Of a stretch of DNA of 52,130 bases, positions 8,743-16,366 are shown piece by piece. The number at the start of each line of letters is the position of its first letter. Position 1 is the stretch's first letter. Under the pieces are notes generated by a model that was given only the letters and a program-made list of their open reading frames with translations, made no database searches and had not been told where the DNA came from. This DNA comes from Avibacterium endocarditidis. Lineage in GTDB: Bacteria; Pseudomonadota; Gammaproteobacteria; Enterobacterales; Pasteurellaceae. The stretch lies in contig NZ_PQVI01000003.1 in the NCBI RefSeq assembly GCF_002921145.1, positions 1 through 52,130 on the forward strand, written 5' to 3'. The position numbers and the translations under genes are program-made.

Positions 8743-9711
8743 TTACGCTGCTTCGGGATAGTAATGTTCATATTGTTTTTGAACATCAAGCGTCTCAAGC
8801 ATATATTCACAGGCTTTGCGGGCAAATCCTGAAGCTTTGAGAATGGCACGATTATCCTCTTTCAAAATCTTGAGCCAACTTTGAATATAGGCGGCATTTT
8901 GTGGAACTTGGTTAAACCCAAGATGTGCACATAAAAATGCCCCGCCCATTTCAGCAATCAGTTCTTCAAAGGCATAGACTTTGTTGCCAAATTTGGCTTT
9001 CCCAGAGGCAATGCCTTCTCGATTTAAACGCGAGGCGTGCCCTGTGGCGTGCGTCATTTCGTGCAAAAGTACGCTGTAAAAATCCTGCTCTGAATGGAAT
9101 TGCTTCATTTCAGGCATCACGATTTTATCGGCATTCGGTCGATAAAAAGCGTTAGGGCTTGGCTCGATATTAACCGTTAGCGACATACCGTCGATAATTT
9201 TGCGAATATCTGCGTAAATCTGGTATTGGGTCAGCTCAGCATCTACAGCACGTTCTTGAACGTTATCAAACATTACTTTCGGCAAACCGTCGCATTGTTC
9301 GATGTTGAAAACAGGATAACGTTTTAAAATGGCAAACTGCTCCATTTCAGGGTTGCCCTCTTCATCACAAATCGGGTTACCTTCGTCATCACATTTTTCA
9401 CGCTCAATCGGGCAATAACTGGCGACAATAGTGGCTTTCTCACCTTTACGCACATAGCCACCTAATTTGTTAGCGGCCCGTGCGGTGATCCATTTACATT
9501 GTCGATAGCCATTTTCTGCACCAGCAATCCATAAAAGTAAGATATTTATTCCTTGATAGTATCGTCCTGACACGGCATTGCAAGGTATGCCTAAATTGCC
9601 TTCAGGGTTATCCCAAGGTTTTAGCCAAGGAACCGTGCCTGCTTCAAGTGCGGTGATAATTCTATCGGTAATTTCTTGATAAATATCTTTTTTCTGTGTT
9701 GAATTTTTCAT
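8743..9711 (-). CDS. ardC: ArdC-type anti-restriction protein
   Basis: This 322-residue protein has an N-terminal ssDNA-binding DUF1738/ArdC domain (KKDIYQEITDRIITALEAG, then PWLKPW) and a C-terminal zincin-like domain with LLHEMTHATGH (about residue 217), whose HExxH plus later Glu bind zinc. ArdC proteins protect incoming ssDNA from host restriction; that role is inferred. The ATG at 9711 has AGGAG eight bases upstream, so the longer open frame is not used. It carries leader copy 2 and lies in a cluster of establishment-type genes. Confidence 0.88.
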   Translation of the reverse strand: MKNSTQKKDIYQEITDRIITALEAGTVPWLKPWDNPEGNLGIPCNAVSGRYYQGINILLLWIAGAENGYRQCKWITARAANKLGGYVRKGEKATIVASYCPIEREKCDDEGNPICDEEGNPEMEQFAILKRYPVFNIEQCDGLPKVMFDNVQERAVDAELTQYQIYADIRKIIDGMSLTVNIEPSPNAFYRPNADKIVMPEMKQFHSEQDFYSVLLHEMTHATGHASRLNREGIASGKAKFGNKVYAFEELIAEMGGAFLCAHLGFNQVPQNAAYIQSWLKILKEDNRAILKASGFARKACEYMLETLDVQKQYEHYYPEAA

Positions 9712-9776
9712 TGTGGTTCTCCTAAATAAAAAGGGGAACCGCTCCACAATCGGAGAATGTTCCCCGATTGGGTTGA
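9712..9776 (-). promoter_or_regulatory. Repeated A-B-C-D leader element, copy 2
   Basis: The arms on the minus strand are A GGGGAACAT, C GCGGTTCCCC and D GGAGAACCAC with the ardC ribosome binding site. A and the following B arm also form a separate stem of about ten pairs. C is followed by TTTTTATTT, so A:C resembles an intrinsic terminator. Confidence 0.7.
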
Positions 9777-9789
9777 AAAGTCAGTCAAT

Positions 9790-10617
9790 TTATTGAGGCT
9801 GACGTAATTGTGTTAAACCTGCCAACTTGTGTGCAAAGGTTCTCGCTTCACGAATGGCATCAAGGATTAAATCACGTCGATTGCCGCCGTAAGTGGTATC
9901 CTCACTCAAGTAAGTACACCAACCTAATGAACTTTCGCCCATTTGAATGTCGAGTGCTTTGTGATAGACCGTAGCACTTAAATCAACGATTTTCATGCCA
10001 TTCAAAATGGCTTCGCAAAATTGATTGGTATCCTCATAGCCAAAATCTTCTGAGCTAAAATAGCCATAATGAAAAGGCACGGGTTCAACCGTAAATTCAA
10101 TGCGATACTGTTTAGTGTTAATGGTGCGACGTTTTTCTTCTGGTTCAATATACATTGATTCCAGCAAACGATACCCAAGACGTTCCAGCATTGTTGAGGT
10201 GTCTTTAATGTATTCGCCTAAATCCGCAATAAAGTTGTCCCAGATTTCTCTGAATATGGCTTTATCTTTGTTGCGAATATCTCGAAAGCAAAACGCTTCT
10301 TCCGCTGGACGCGTATCAAGGCTCATTGTATTACAATGGGAATAGCGATAACCGAAATGATTACGCGTAATGTCAAGCACATTGAAATATTCATTCGCTC
10401 CAATATATTCGGCAATAAATGCAAATCGGCGATAGGCTTTCTCTGTTTGTTCAGGATAAATGTGTTTATACAGATTAATCCAATCATCAGAATAAAGCCG
10501 ACCATAAAAGGCAACGCCATCGCCTTGGCTATAAGAAAGCGAACTTTCAATCGTTAACTCACTTGGAAAGCCTGCCTCAACCAATTTATTGTCAAAATAA
10601 GTGTGTAAAATATTCAT
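9790..10617 (-). CDS. Conserved-looking accessory protein of unknown function
   Basis: This is a 275-residue protein rich in Tyr, Asp and Glu, without signal or membrane segments. The YSQGDGVAFYGRLY motif near residue 30 and SSLGWCTYLSEDTTYGGNRR near the C-terminus are distinctive, but I cannot name a family. The ATG at 10617 follows leader copy 3 with GGAG; the open frame upstream is that leader. Placement between ArdC and other small genes suggests an establishment or anti-defence role, which is inference only. Confidence 0.65.
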   Translation of the reverse strand: MNILHTYFDNKLVEAGFPSELTIESSLSYSQGDGVAFYGRLYSDDWINLYKHIYPEQTEKAYRRFAFIAEYIGANEYFNVLDITRNHFGYRYSHCNTMSLDTRPAEEAFCFRDIRNKDKAIFREIWDNFIADLGEYIKDTSTMLERLGYRLLESMYIEPEEKRRTINTKQYRIEFTVEPVPFHYGYFSSEDFGYEDTNQFCEAILNGMKIVDLSATVYHKALDIQMGESSLGWCTYLSEDTTYGGNRRDLILDAIREARTFAHKLAGLTQLRQPQ

Positions 10618-10688
10618 TGTGTTTCTCCAAAATAAAAAAGGGGAAACACATTCCCTCAAGGGAAACGTTTTCCCCTAAGGATAGGAAT
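10618..10688 (-). promoter_or_regulatory. Repeated A-B-C-D leader element, copy 3
   Basis: Arms are A GGGGAAAAC, C GTGTTTCCCC and D GGAGAAACAC. A:B gives a stem of about twelve pairs including wobbles. C pairs with D over seven pairs, one mismatch and two more pairs. C is followed by TTTTTTATTTT. Confidence 0.7.
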
Positions 10689-10725
10689 ATCTTATCGTAA
10701 TACGATTAAGATAGGTGTTGAAAGG

Positions 10726-10812
10726 TTAAGCCCCTTTGCGTAAATCATCACTTAAGCGTAATAACGTTACCGTCTGTAAATGATGGAATAATGCCTTTAG
10801 CTTGGCTTTCAT
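10726..10812 (-). CDS. 28-residue ORF coupled to the upstream gene
   Basis: The frame MKAKLKALFHHLQTV... is basic and amphipathic. Its ATG overlaps the upstream TGA (ATGA) and a GGAGGG ribosome binding site lies just before it inside the upstream gene. Such coupling suggests real translation, but the length is too short for any family call. Confidence 0.4.
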   Translation of the reverse strand: MKAKLKALFHHLQTVTLLRLSDDLRKGA

Positions 10813-11066
10813 CTTGTTCGCCCTCCTGAGACCAACAAGGTATTTTCGTCTTTTTGAGTCACCTCTAAAAAACGAAAATGTGAACCATTCTGAGCAGGCA
10901 TTTTTTGTAAAAATCGCACCGCACTTTCTTGTGGTTGGCGAGCAGCCCAAACAGCCTTAGCTTGCTGAATAACTTCATCAATCAAGGCTTGCTGGGGTTT
11001 CGTATCAAGATGCTGATATTTCGGCATATAATCTCCAATTGCCGAGAGTAAAATTTGCACTCTCAT
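10809..11066 (-). CDS. Small accessory protein of unknown function
   Basis: This 85-residue soluble protein begins MRVQILLSAIGDYMPKYQ and has a helical middle (QQALIDEVIQQAKAVWAARQ). The ATG at 11066 is chosen because the GGAG of leader copy 4 precedes it. A Hin uptake signal at 10918 encodes the SAVRF segment. It lies between the unknown 275-residue gene and a membrane-protein gene in the same minus-strand cluster. Confidence 0.55.
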   Translation of the reverse strand: MRVQILLSAIGDYMPKYQHLDTKPQQALIDEVIQQAKAVWAARQPQESAVRFLQKMPAQNGSHFRFLEVTQKDENTLLVSGGRTR

Positions 11067-11125
11067 TGTGTTTCTCCTCGATAAAAGATAGGGAAACACT
11101 CCATAGAGAAGTATTTCCCTATGAA
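11067..11125 (-). promoter_or_regulatory. Repeated A-B-C-D leader element, copy 4
   Basis: Arms are A GGGAAATAC, C GTGTTTCCC and D GGAGAAACAC. A pairs with C over nine contiguous pairs (one wobble), A with B over nine, and C with D over seven plus flanking pairs. The ribosome binding site is part of D. This is the cleanest example of mutually exclusive pairings. Confidence 0.75.
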
Positions 11126-11176
11126 ATATGAATAAAATCTTAATTAAATCACTAAGATTTACTATTTATTGACAAA

Positions 11177-11521
11177 TTAAATCAACATGAAGTATGCCCC
11201 GAAAGCTCCCGCAAGTAATGAAAGCATCATCAATCCCAAAGAGATGAAAATCCAACGCTTTTTCTTTTGACGAGCTTCTTGTTCAAACGCTTCTGCTTGA
11301 GCGGCTAAATGAGCGAATATTTCCTGATCAATTAGCCTTTGCTCTTCTTCAATGCGTTGGTTGATCCCTTTTGTGACATCAAGGTATTTATTGGTTGCTG
11401 CTTTCTTTGCAGAAACAAACATACCACCTAATTGATGGCCCAATTTATTGAAGATATTAGATTTTGGTTTAGAGGCGAATGGATCAAATACATCCAGTTC
11501 TTTAGAAGTAAGATTATTCAT
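11177..11521 (-). CDS. Small tail-anchored membrane protein
   Basis: The 114 residues have a soluble N-terminus (DVFDPFASKPK), a charged helical middle (RIEEEQRLIDQEIFAHLAAQ) and a single C-terminal membrane helix (WIFISLGLMMLSLLAGAFG). It is the first gene of the ArdC cluster, preceded by leader copy 5 and element E1. I do not recognise the family. Confidence 0.6.
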   Translation of the reverse strand: MNNLTSKELDVFDPFASKPKSNIFNKLGHQLGGMFVSAKKAATNKYLDVTKGINQRIEEEQRLIDQEIFAHLAAQAEAFEQEARQKKKRWIFISLGLMMLSLLAGAFGAYFMLI

Positions 11522-11590
11522 AATGAATTCTCCATTAAAAGTTTAAAAAAATTCAAGGAGAAATCACCCACAGGGAATGATTTTTCCCTG
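11522..11590 (-). promoter_or_regulatory. Repeated A-B-C-D leader element, copy 5
   Basis: A hairpin CAGGGAA/TTCCCTG forms A:B. The C arm GTGATTTCTCC pairs with the D arm GGAGAATTCAT by six pairs, a T-T mismatch and further pairs. It is the most diverged minus-strand copy in this cluster and lies directly downstream of element E1. Confidence 0.55.
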
Positions 11591-11599
11591 AACAGGTTA

Positions 11600-11745
11600 T
11601 GAATGTGAAAGATGCGTTCCCGAACAATATGTCGGAGTCCTTTTCAGAACGCTGAGGAACATTTAGGCAGTGAACCAATCTTGCCGCAACAAGATCGTAG
11701 CGTTATAGGTTCTCGCTACCTACTTTGCTATCCATGATAGCGAAA
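11600..11745 (-). promoter_or_regulatory. Structured element E1 upstream of the ArdC cluster
   Basis: On the minus strand, in order, are a hairpin GCTATC/GATAGC, a hairpin GTAGCG/CGCTAC with AGAACC in its loop, a hairpin ATCTTG/CAAGAT, and then an outer stem GCGTTC/GAACGC (11614-11652) enclosing unpaired TGAAAAG and an inner stem CCGACA/TGTTCGG. The same plan recurs at E2 and E3 with different bases in the stems. The element could be a leader RNA or, as ssDNA, a promoter used on entry. Confidence 0.6.
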
Positions 11746-11916
11746 GATTACGATGATTATTTGATGTATTCACGTCATGATCAATCAAAAACTCTTTTTT
11801 CATTTTGGATAATTTATTCAATAAAAAATTCTCTAAAATTTAAACAGAGTTTTTCATTTCATTTACAACAAGAAATTTTTAAGGTTACGCTTAAGTTATT
11901 CTCTCTAAGGATTGTT

Positions 11917-12342
11917 ATGCGAACCTTCAACTTAACCCCATTATTACTGTTAGTCTCGCCATTTTCTTGGGCTGCTCAAGAAACACAAATAACCGTATAT
12001 ACCAGTCAAAATTACCCTATACAGAATGCGAATTTAGCCCATCAAATCTACCTTATTGATCGTGTAGGACAACTTGAAACGCAATTTAGTGCCTCACTAA
12101 GCCCTAACCTGCAACAAGCAGAAAAAGAAGTCAGAAAAATGATGACCTCAGAAAATTGGAAGCAATTTGACAGAGCGATTCAAGAGGCTTATGTGGGAGT
12201 CACTAAAGCATGGGCCACGGGAGTTGCCAAAATCCCTGCCATTGTCTTTGAAAATGATACCCATACGCCGGCGGTAATTTATGGTGAAACCGATGTTCAG
12301 CGAGCCTTAACACGTTATGAACAATCCCATGTAAGGAAATGA
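11917..12342 (+). CDS. TIGR03757-family ICE T4SS protein
   Basis: This periplasmic protein of 141 residues has a signal peptide (MRTFNLTPLLLLVSPFSWAAQ). The rest (TQITVYTSQNYPIQN, then KAWATGVAKIPAIVF and YGETDVQRAL) matches TIGR03757 (DUF1525), a conserved component of GI-type conjugation systems with a thioredoxin-like fold. ATG 11917 has TAAGGA upstream; the frame is open further upstream but lacks a signal sequence there. It starts a plus-strand operon, and its stop overlaps the start region of the next gene. Confidence 0.85.
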   Translation: MRTFNLTPLLLLVSPFSWAAQETQITVYTSQNYPIQNANLAHQIYLIDRVGQLETQFSASLSPNLQQAEKEVRKMMTSENWKQFDRAIQEAYVGVTKAWATGVAKIPAIVFENDTHTPAVIYGETDVQRALTRYEQSHVRK

Positions 12343-12344
12343 CG

Positions 12345-13300
12345 ATGAAACAATCAATATTACGAAAAATACTATTAAGTCAGGTAACTGTAGCAGCTAT
12401 TCATTTCATGCCTACGACTGCATCAGCGGAGATAAATACAGCAACTATCATGACATCAGGGGCTTCTCCAAGTTGTGCTGATTATCAAACCGTTGGCGTC
12501 TGTTATTGGCTGTACTGTACCTATTGGAGTTGCAGCGTAAAAACCTCCGTTAAGGTTCATCATTTTATTCCTGAGATGGTTGTCTCCGTCTATAACCATA
12601 ATAATCAAAATCCCTGGAAAGAAGTGAATTTTATGAATCAAGGGGTTATGGGTGGCCAATATGAAACGCCAACTAAAAATACACGCAGTATACCTTTAAA
12701 AATGGCGATGCCATTGGCCATCCTGGGGGCATTATTTTGCAAATGCTCAGTAGCTATGGTTATTCATGCGAAAGCCAAACGACGCCATTTCAACCTTATT
12801 TTTTAAGCGCATTAGATGCCATTGCATGGCGCTCAAATATGCCGGAAATGTTCTATCCAGAGGCGATTACACCTGGCATGCGCGAAGTGAATAAAAACGG
12901 TGATGTGTGGGGAAATCTTTATCCACGCTCCGGAAGTGTGACTCAACCCCATGACTATAAAGCCGCGGCCGTTATCGCACAACGTATTGCAGACATTATT
13001 AGTCGTACAGGTCAGCTACATGTGTATTACCCTGCGACAAGACGAGGCGGCCAAGGTAAATGGTATCCCAAAGAAGTGAAAGAAGGCGATAAAAAAACAC
13101 ACCGTTGGCAAATGCTCAGCCCCAAAATGGAACAAAGTTGCTCTGTATTCCCTGATGGAAATGCGACAGATAGCTATGGCGATAAAGTCTCCCCAACAGA
13201 AAATTACAGTTGGGCACTTTGGCGTCCTTATGCCTGCTGCAAACGCGAAGGACAAGTATTTCTAGGCAATACAGATTGGATCACGACACATACTCATTAA
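12345..13300 (+). pseudogene. TIGR03756-family (TraU-like) protein, frameshifted
   Basis: This is a secreted, Cys-rich mating-pair protein. The N-terminal part has a signal peptide, CADYQTVGVCYWLYCT and SCSVKTSVKVHHFIPEMVVSVY, as in TIGR03756/TraU. The frame breaks near 12695-12702 (TTTAAAAA); with one more base it reads FKNGDAIGHPGGI and runs into the second part, which ends in RPYACCKREGQ. The whole protein would have about 318 residues. TraU-like proteins act in mating-pair stabilisation. Confidence 0.85.
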
Positions 13301-13317
13301 ATCAAGGATAAATTATA

Positions 13318-14873
13318 ATGAAATTTAAAATAAGTGCGTTAAGTTTAGGTATTTTATTATCTTTATCAAATATCACACTGGCTAATACCGATTACGTTCA
13401 AGGTAGCGTATTATCCGATAAAGTTTTTTATCAAATCGGGGGAGGCTCAGCAATTGCTCCACCTCCGGCCCGAAAACGAGCTAATGAATATAGCCTCGGT
13501 ATTGGATGGCGAGCGAACCTGATGTGCGGTAATTTTGACTTAAAAACAACAGTTAAAAATCAATTAAATGGGATTACTGAGGGATTTAAAGATTTGTACA
13601 GCAATGTCATTCAATCTGCAACGGGGGCAGTTGCAAGCCTACCAGCGATGATCATTCAACGCGCCAACCCACAACTGTACGATATATTAACCAATGGGCT
13701 ATATCAGGGTAAAATTGATTTCGACAACTTAAAAACCAGCTGCGAAGAAATGTCTGAACAATTAGCCGACTATGCCATGGACAGTAAATGGGCCAAAATG
13801 GCGGGGCTAGAAAATTACAAAAAGATCACGGAATCCGAACCCGATGCGAAAAAAGCCAAAAAGAAACTGGAAAGTGAACAGGGGGAAAATGGGACGCCTT
13901 GGGTAGGAGGAGAAGCTAGAGGAGGGAAAGGACAAAAATCCCTTGAGTTAATTGGTGATGTTATCGGAGCAGGATTTAATATGGCTCAAGGACGCAACGT
14001 ACTAAATAACAACCCAATACCTAAAACACAATGCGATGGGATGCTATGTACTGAATGGCAATCACCACAAGATATGCGAGATTATGCAATGCGTATCCTA
14101 GGTGAAAAAACAATGAAAACCTGTGATAATTGCGGCGGTAGAACCGAAAAAACAAAACCTGGCCGTGGTTTAGCCCAGAAATTGAAGCACAAACCAAAAT
14201 TAAAAGCAACGCAATTAGAAAATATTTTAAATACGAATGACATTACCAATGAAAAACTCACTGAACTGAGCACATCAACGGTTGCCGTTACGAGAGGACT
14301 TATTGAAGCATTAAAAGAAGATCCTGATGCTCCAATACTTGGTGCGAGACTAGCCCAAGAGCTTGCAATATCCAAAGAGTTAGAAAAGCCTTAGTATTAC
14401 GCCGAGTACTCTTAACAGGGATGCGAGAACCTAACGTAGCAAACAATGCTGCAGCCCAAGAAGATCTTGAAGTGGCCTTAAAAATGCTTGATAGAGAAAT
14501 TGAACAAGTTAAATTAGAAATGGATTTGCAAAAATCAATTAGCAATAACACGGCAATAGCAATACTTAATAATCGAATCACTGACCAGTTACGTTCTCTT
14601 GATAGTAATGCGAACGATAACTCTAAGCGCTTAGCTAACTTATCTGGATTAGCCGGTAAAAATGATACTGATACCTCATTAGGTGGTGCACTAGGCTTTC
14701 CTAAACACCTACAAGAGCGATATATTTTAATCCCACGCTCTGAGGAAGCGAGTGGATTAGTGAATATCTATGCAAGTTATGCCCCAACAAGTCCTAGTTC
14801 TAGTTCAGGAGCATACTCTCCAATTGGTGTGCAATTAGTGGCACAGCAATGGAGCAAGCCTCTGGTTTATTAA
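13318..14873 (+). pseudogene. TIGR03755-family ICE protein, frameshifted
   Basis: This is a TraH-like component with a signal peptide (LSLGILLSLSNITLA). A GIGWRANLMCGNFDLKTTVKNQLNG segment and later CEEM, QCDGMLCTEWQSP and CDNCGG clusters follow. A missing A in the run 14384-14387 splits the gene; the second part (REPNVANNAAAQEDLEVAL, coiled coil) continues in another frame to 14873. A further one-base change near 14835 would fuse it to the lysozyme-like frame at 14849-15307. Confidence 0.82.
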
Positions 14874-15307
14874 AAACCTTTGAAGGCTACAGTAGCAAGG
14901 CATATTGGGATGTCAATGCTTATCGGACAGGATATGGCTCAGATACCATAACAAAAGCAGATGGAACGATTGTGCGTGTCACCAAAGACACTATCGTGAC
15001 ACGTGAAGATGCAGAAAGAGACTTGGCTCGACGTACACAAGAATTTGCCAATATTGCTAAAAGGGAAGTCTCACCAGAGACTTGGAATGCCCTATCTCCA
15101 CAAGCACAAGCTGTATTAACCTCCTATGCTTATAATTATGGCACTCTGAGAAAAACCAAAAGCGTGATCACAGCCGCACAAAAATCTGCTGCAACAGGAG
15201 ATATGACCGCACTTGCTGATGCGATACGCAATCGCCAAAACGATAACAAGGGCTCAAATGCAAGACGTCGTAATCAGGAAGCTGATTATATTCTAAATAA
15301 ATCATAA
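14849..15307 (+). CDS. Lysozyme-like domain (GH24 type), probably fused to the preceding protein
   Basis: This 152-residue domain begins EQASGLLKTFEGYSSKAYWD and has the E-x8-D/C-x5-T layout of phage-type lysozymes (Glu of TFEG as catalytic acid, then TGYGSDTIT). ALTSYAYNYG-like helices and a basic C-terminus follow (SYAYNYGTLRK, NARRRNQEAD). No ribosome binding site precedes the apparent ATG. One extra base near 14835 would read GVQFSGTAMEQ in frame with the upstream protein, so it is probably the C-terminal domain of that protein. It may open peptidoglycan during transfer. Confidence 0.7.
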   Translation: MEQASGLLKTFEGYSSKAYWDVNAYRTGYGSDTITKADGTIVRVTKDTIVTREDAERDLARRTQEFANIAKREVSPETWNALSPQAQAVLTSYAYNYGTLRKTKSVITAAQKSAATGDMTALADAIRNRQNDNKGSNARRRNQEADYILNKS

Positions 15308-15354
15308 TAATGTATAATTTATCTAGAAATTAAACCTGACCATTAAGGAGCAAT

Positions 15355-15786
15355 ATGATGCGTAAAACACTATTCACGTTATTCGTTACAACAACACTTG
15401 CAACTATCACTGTACCTGCACAAGCTGCCACAGGAGCGATTTTTTCTTGTGTTTCAAAAGACGGTAATACCATTACTGTAGAAAAATCTGGTGCTAACTA
15501 TGTGTTATCATACAAGAAATTAAGGCTCAGTAATGCGATAAAAGATATTATGCCGCGTAATAATACGATTGTTGCCAGTCGTTCTGGTCATATTTTGTAT
15601 TCACTTGAATTTGAAGATAACCAAAATAGTTATTATGTGCAATATCAGGAGTCAATGGGCGATGGTAAACCACTATTTGCAGGGATATTTAAAGTACCTA
15701 ACAATGCCGAACCGAAACAGTTTGCCGTGTGTAATACGAAAAAGCCTATGACGAAAAACTTTGAAACCTCACTTATGCCCCAATAA
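15355..15786 (+). CDS. Small periplasmic protein of unknown function
   Basis: The 143 residues include a signal peptide (FTLFVTTTLATITVPAQAA) and a beta-rich mature part with two Cys residues (FSCVSKDGN and FAVCNTKK). AAGGAG precedes the ATGATG start. It follows the lysozyme domain and is closed by a terminator. No family is recognised; a periplasmic inhibitor protecting the donor from the lysozyme is possible but not shown. Confidence 0.6.
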   Translation: MMRKTLFTLFVTTTLATITVPAQAATGAIFSCVSKDGNTITVEKSGANYVLSYKKLRLSNAIKDIMPRNNTIVASRSGHILYSLEFEDNQNSYYVQYQESMGDGKPLFAGIFKVPNNAEPKQFAVCNTKKPMTKNFETSLMPQ

Positions 15787-15836
15787 CTTATGCCGCAATC
15801 TGGCGTAGGTTATTAATCATTATCTGCGACATAACG

Positions 15837-15874
15837 AAAAGCACACGAGAATGGTTTTATTCGTGTGCTTTTTT
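15837..15874 (+). terminator. Intrinsic terminator of the plus-strand T4SS operon
   Basis: The stem AAAGCACACGA/TCGTGTGCTTT with a 12-nt loop is followed by a T run. It ends the TIGR03757-03755 operon. Confidence 0.85.
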
Positions 15875-15989
15875 ATCGCGCTATACAAGTCACGCTAACA
15901 TCTGAATTCAATAAAATACGGTATTGACATCGAATAAAAAATAGTCGTATATTACAAATAATAAGGATAACTAATAGATTGGAGTATAT

Positions 15990-16316
15990 ATGTTAGGTCA
16001 AAAGATGAGTTATAAAGCGGGTCATAAATTAGGTTTATTATTTAAATCTACCCGAGCACTTTTTGAACGTTTAGCTATTAAGTTACGTATTCCTGCTAAA
16101 TATGGCGAATATCTATTTATTGCCGTTTCTATTATTGTTGCTATCTTATCCCTCTATGTATTATTTGCCATATTTATAGTGCTATTTGTGCTGGCTTTTT
16201 TGAGGACAAAAACTCATTCGGATGATTCTGATGATACTAATAATGTGTGTTATGATGGCACTTCTCCATATGATCCATACTACTACGAATGGTATTACGG
16301 AAATGATGATGAATAA
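15990..16316 (+). CDS. DUF3742-family membrane protein
   Basis: This 108-residue protein matches DUF3742, found at this position in SPI-7/PFGI-1-type ICEs. A basic N-terminal part (YKAGHKLGLLFKSTRALFERLAIKLR) is followed by one long hydrophobic segment (IAVSIIVAILSLYVLFAIFIVLFVLAF) and an acidic, Tyr-rich tail. It has its own short upstream region after the terminator and is convergent with the TraG gene. Confidence 0.75.
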   Translation: MLGQKMSYKAGHKLGLLFKSTRALFERLAIKLRIPAKYGEYLFIAVSIIVAILSLYVLFAIFIVLFVLAFLRTKTHSDDSDDTNNVCYDGTSPYDPYYYEWYYGNDDE

Positions 16317-16321
16317 ATGAG

Positions 16322-16360
16322 AAAATGCACTTATCTAATATACTTGAATAAGTGCATTTG
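16322..16360. terminator. Bidirectional terminator
   Basis: The perfect 12-bp inverted repeat AAATGCACTTAT/ATAAGTGCATTT lies between the convergent DUF3742 and TraG genes and could end both transcripts. Confidence 0.75.
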
Positions 16361-16366
16361 GGCTTA

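Noticed and set aside
8601-9155. Frames overlapping the ardC 3' end and its opposite strand
   Set aside because: They are shadows of ardC and of the leader region between genes.
10100-10557. Three frames of 73-81 residues inside the gene 9790-10617
   Set aside because: All are alternative-frame or antisense shadows of a protein-like reading frame with a leader and a ribosome binding site.
11722-11745. RfaH ops-like site (GGTAGCG) in E1
   Set aside because: Only a partial match, not conserved in E2 or E3; the bases are explained by the hairpin stem.
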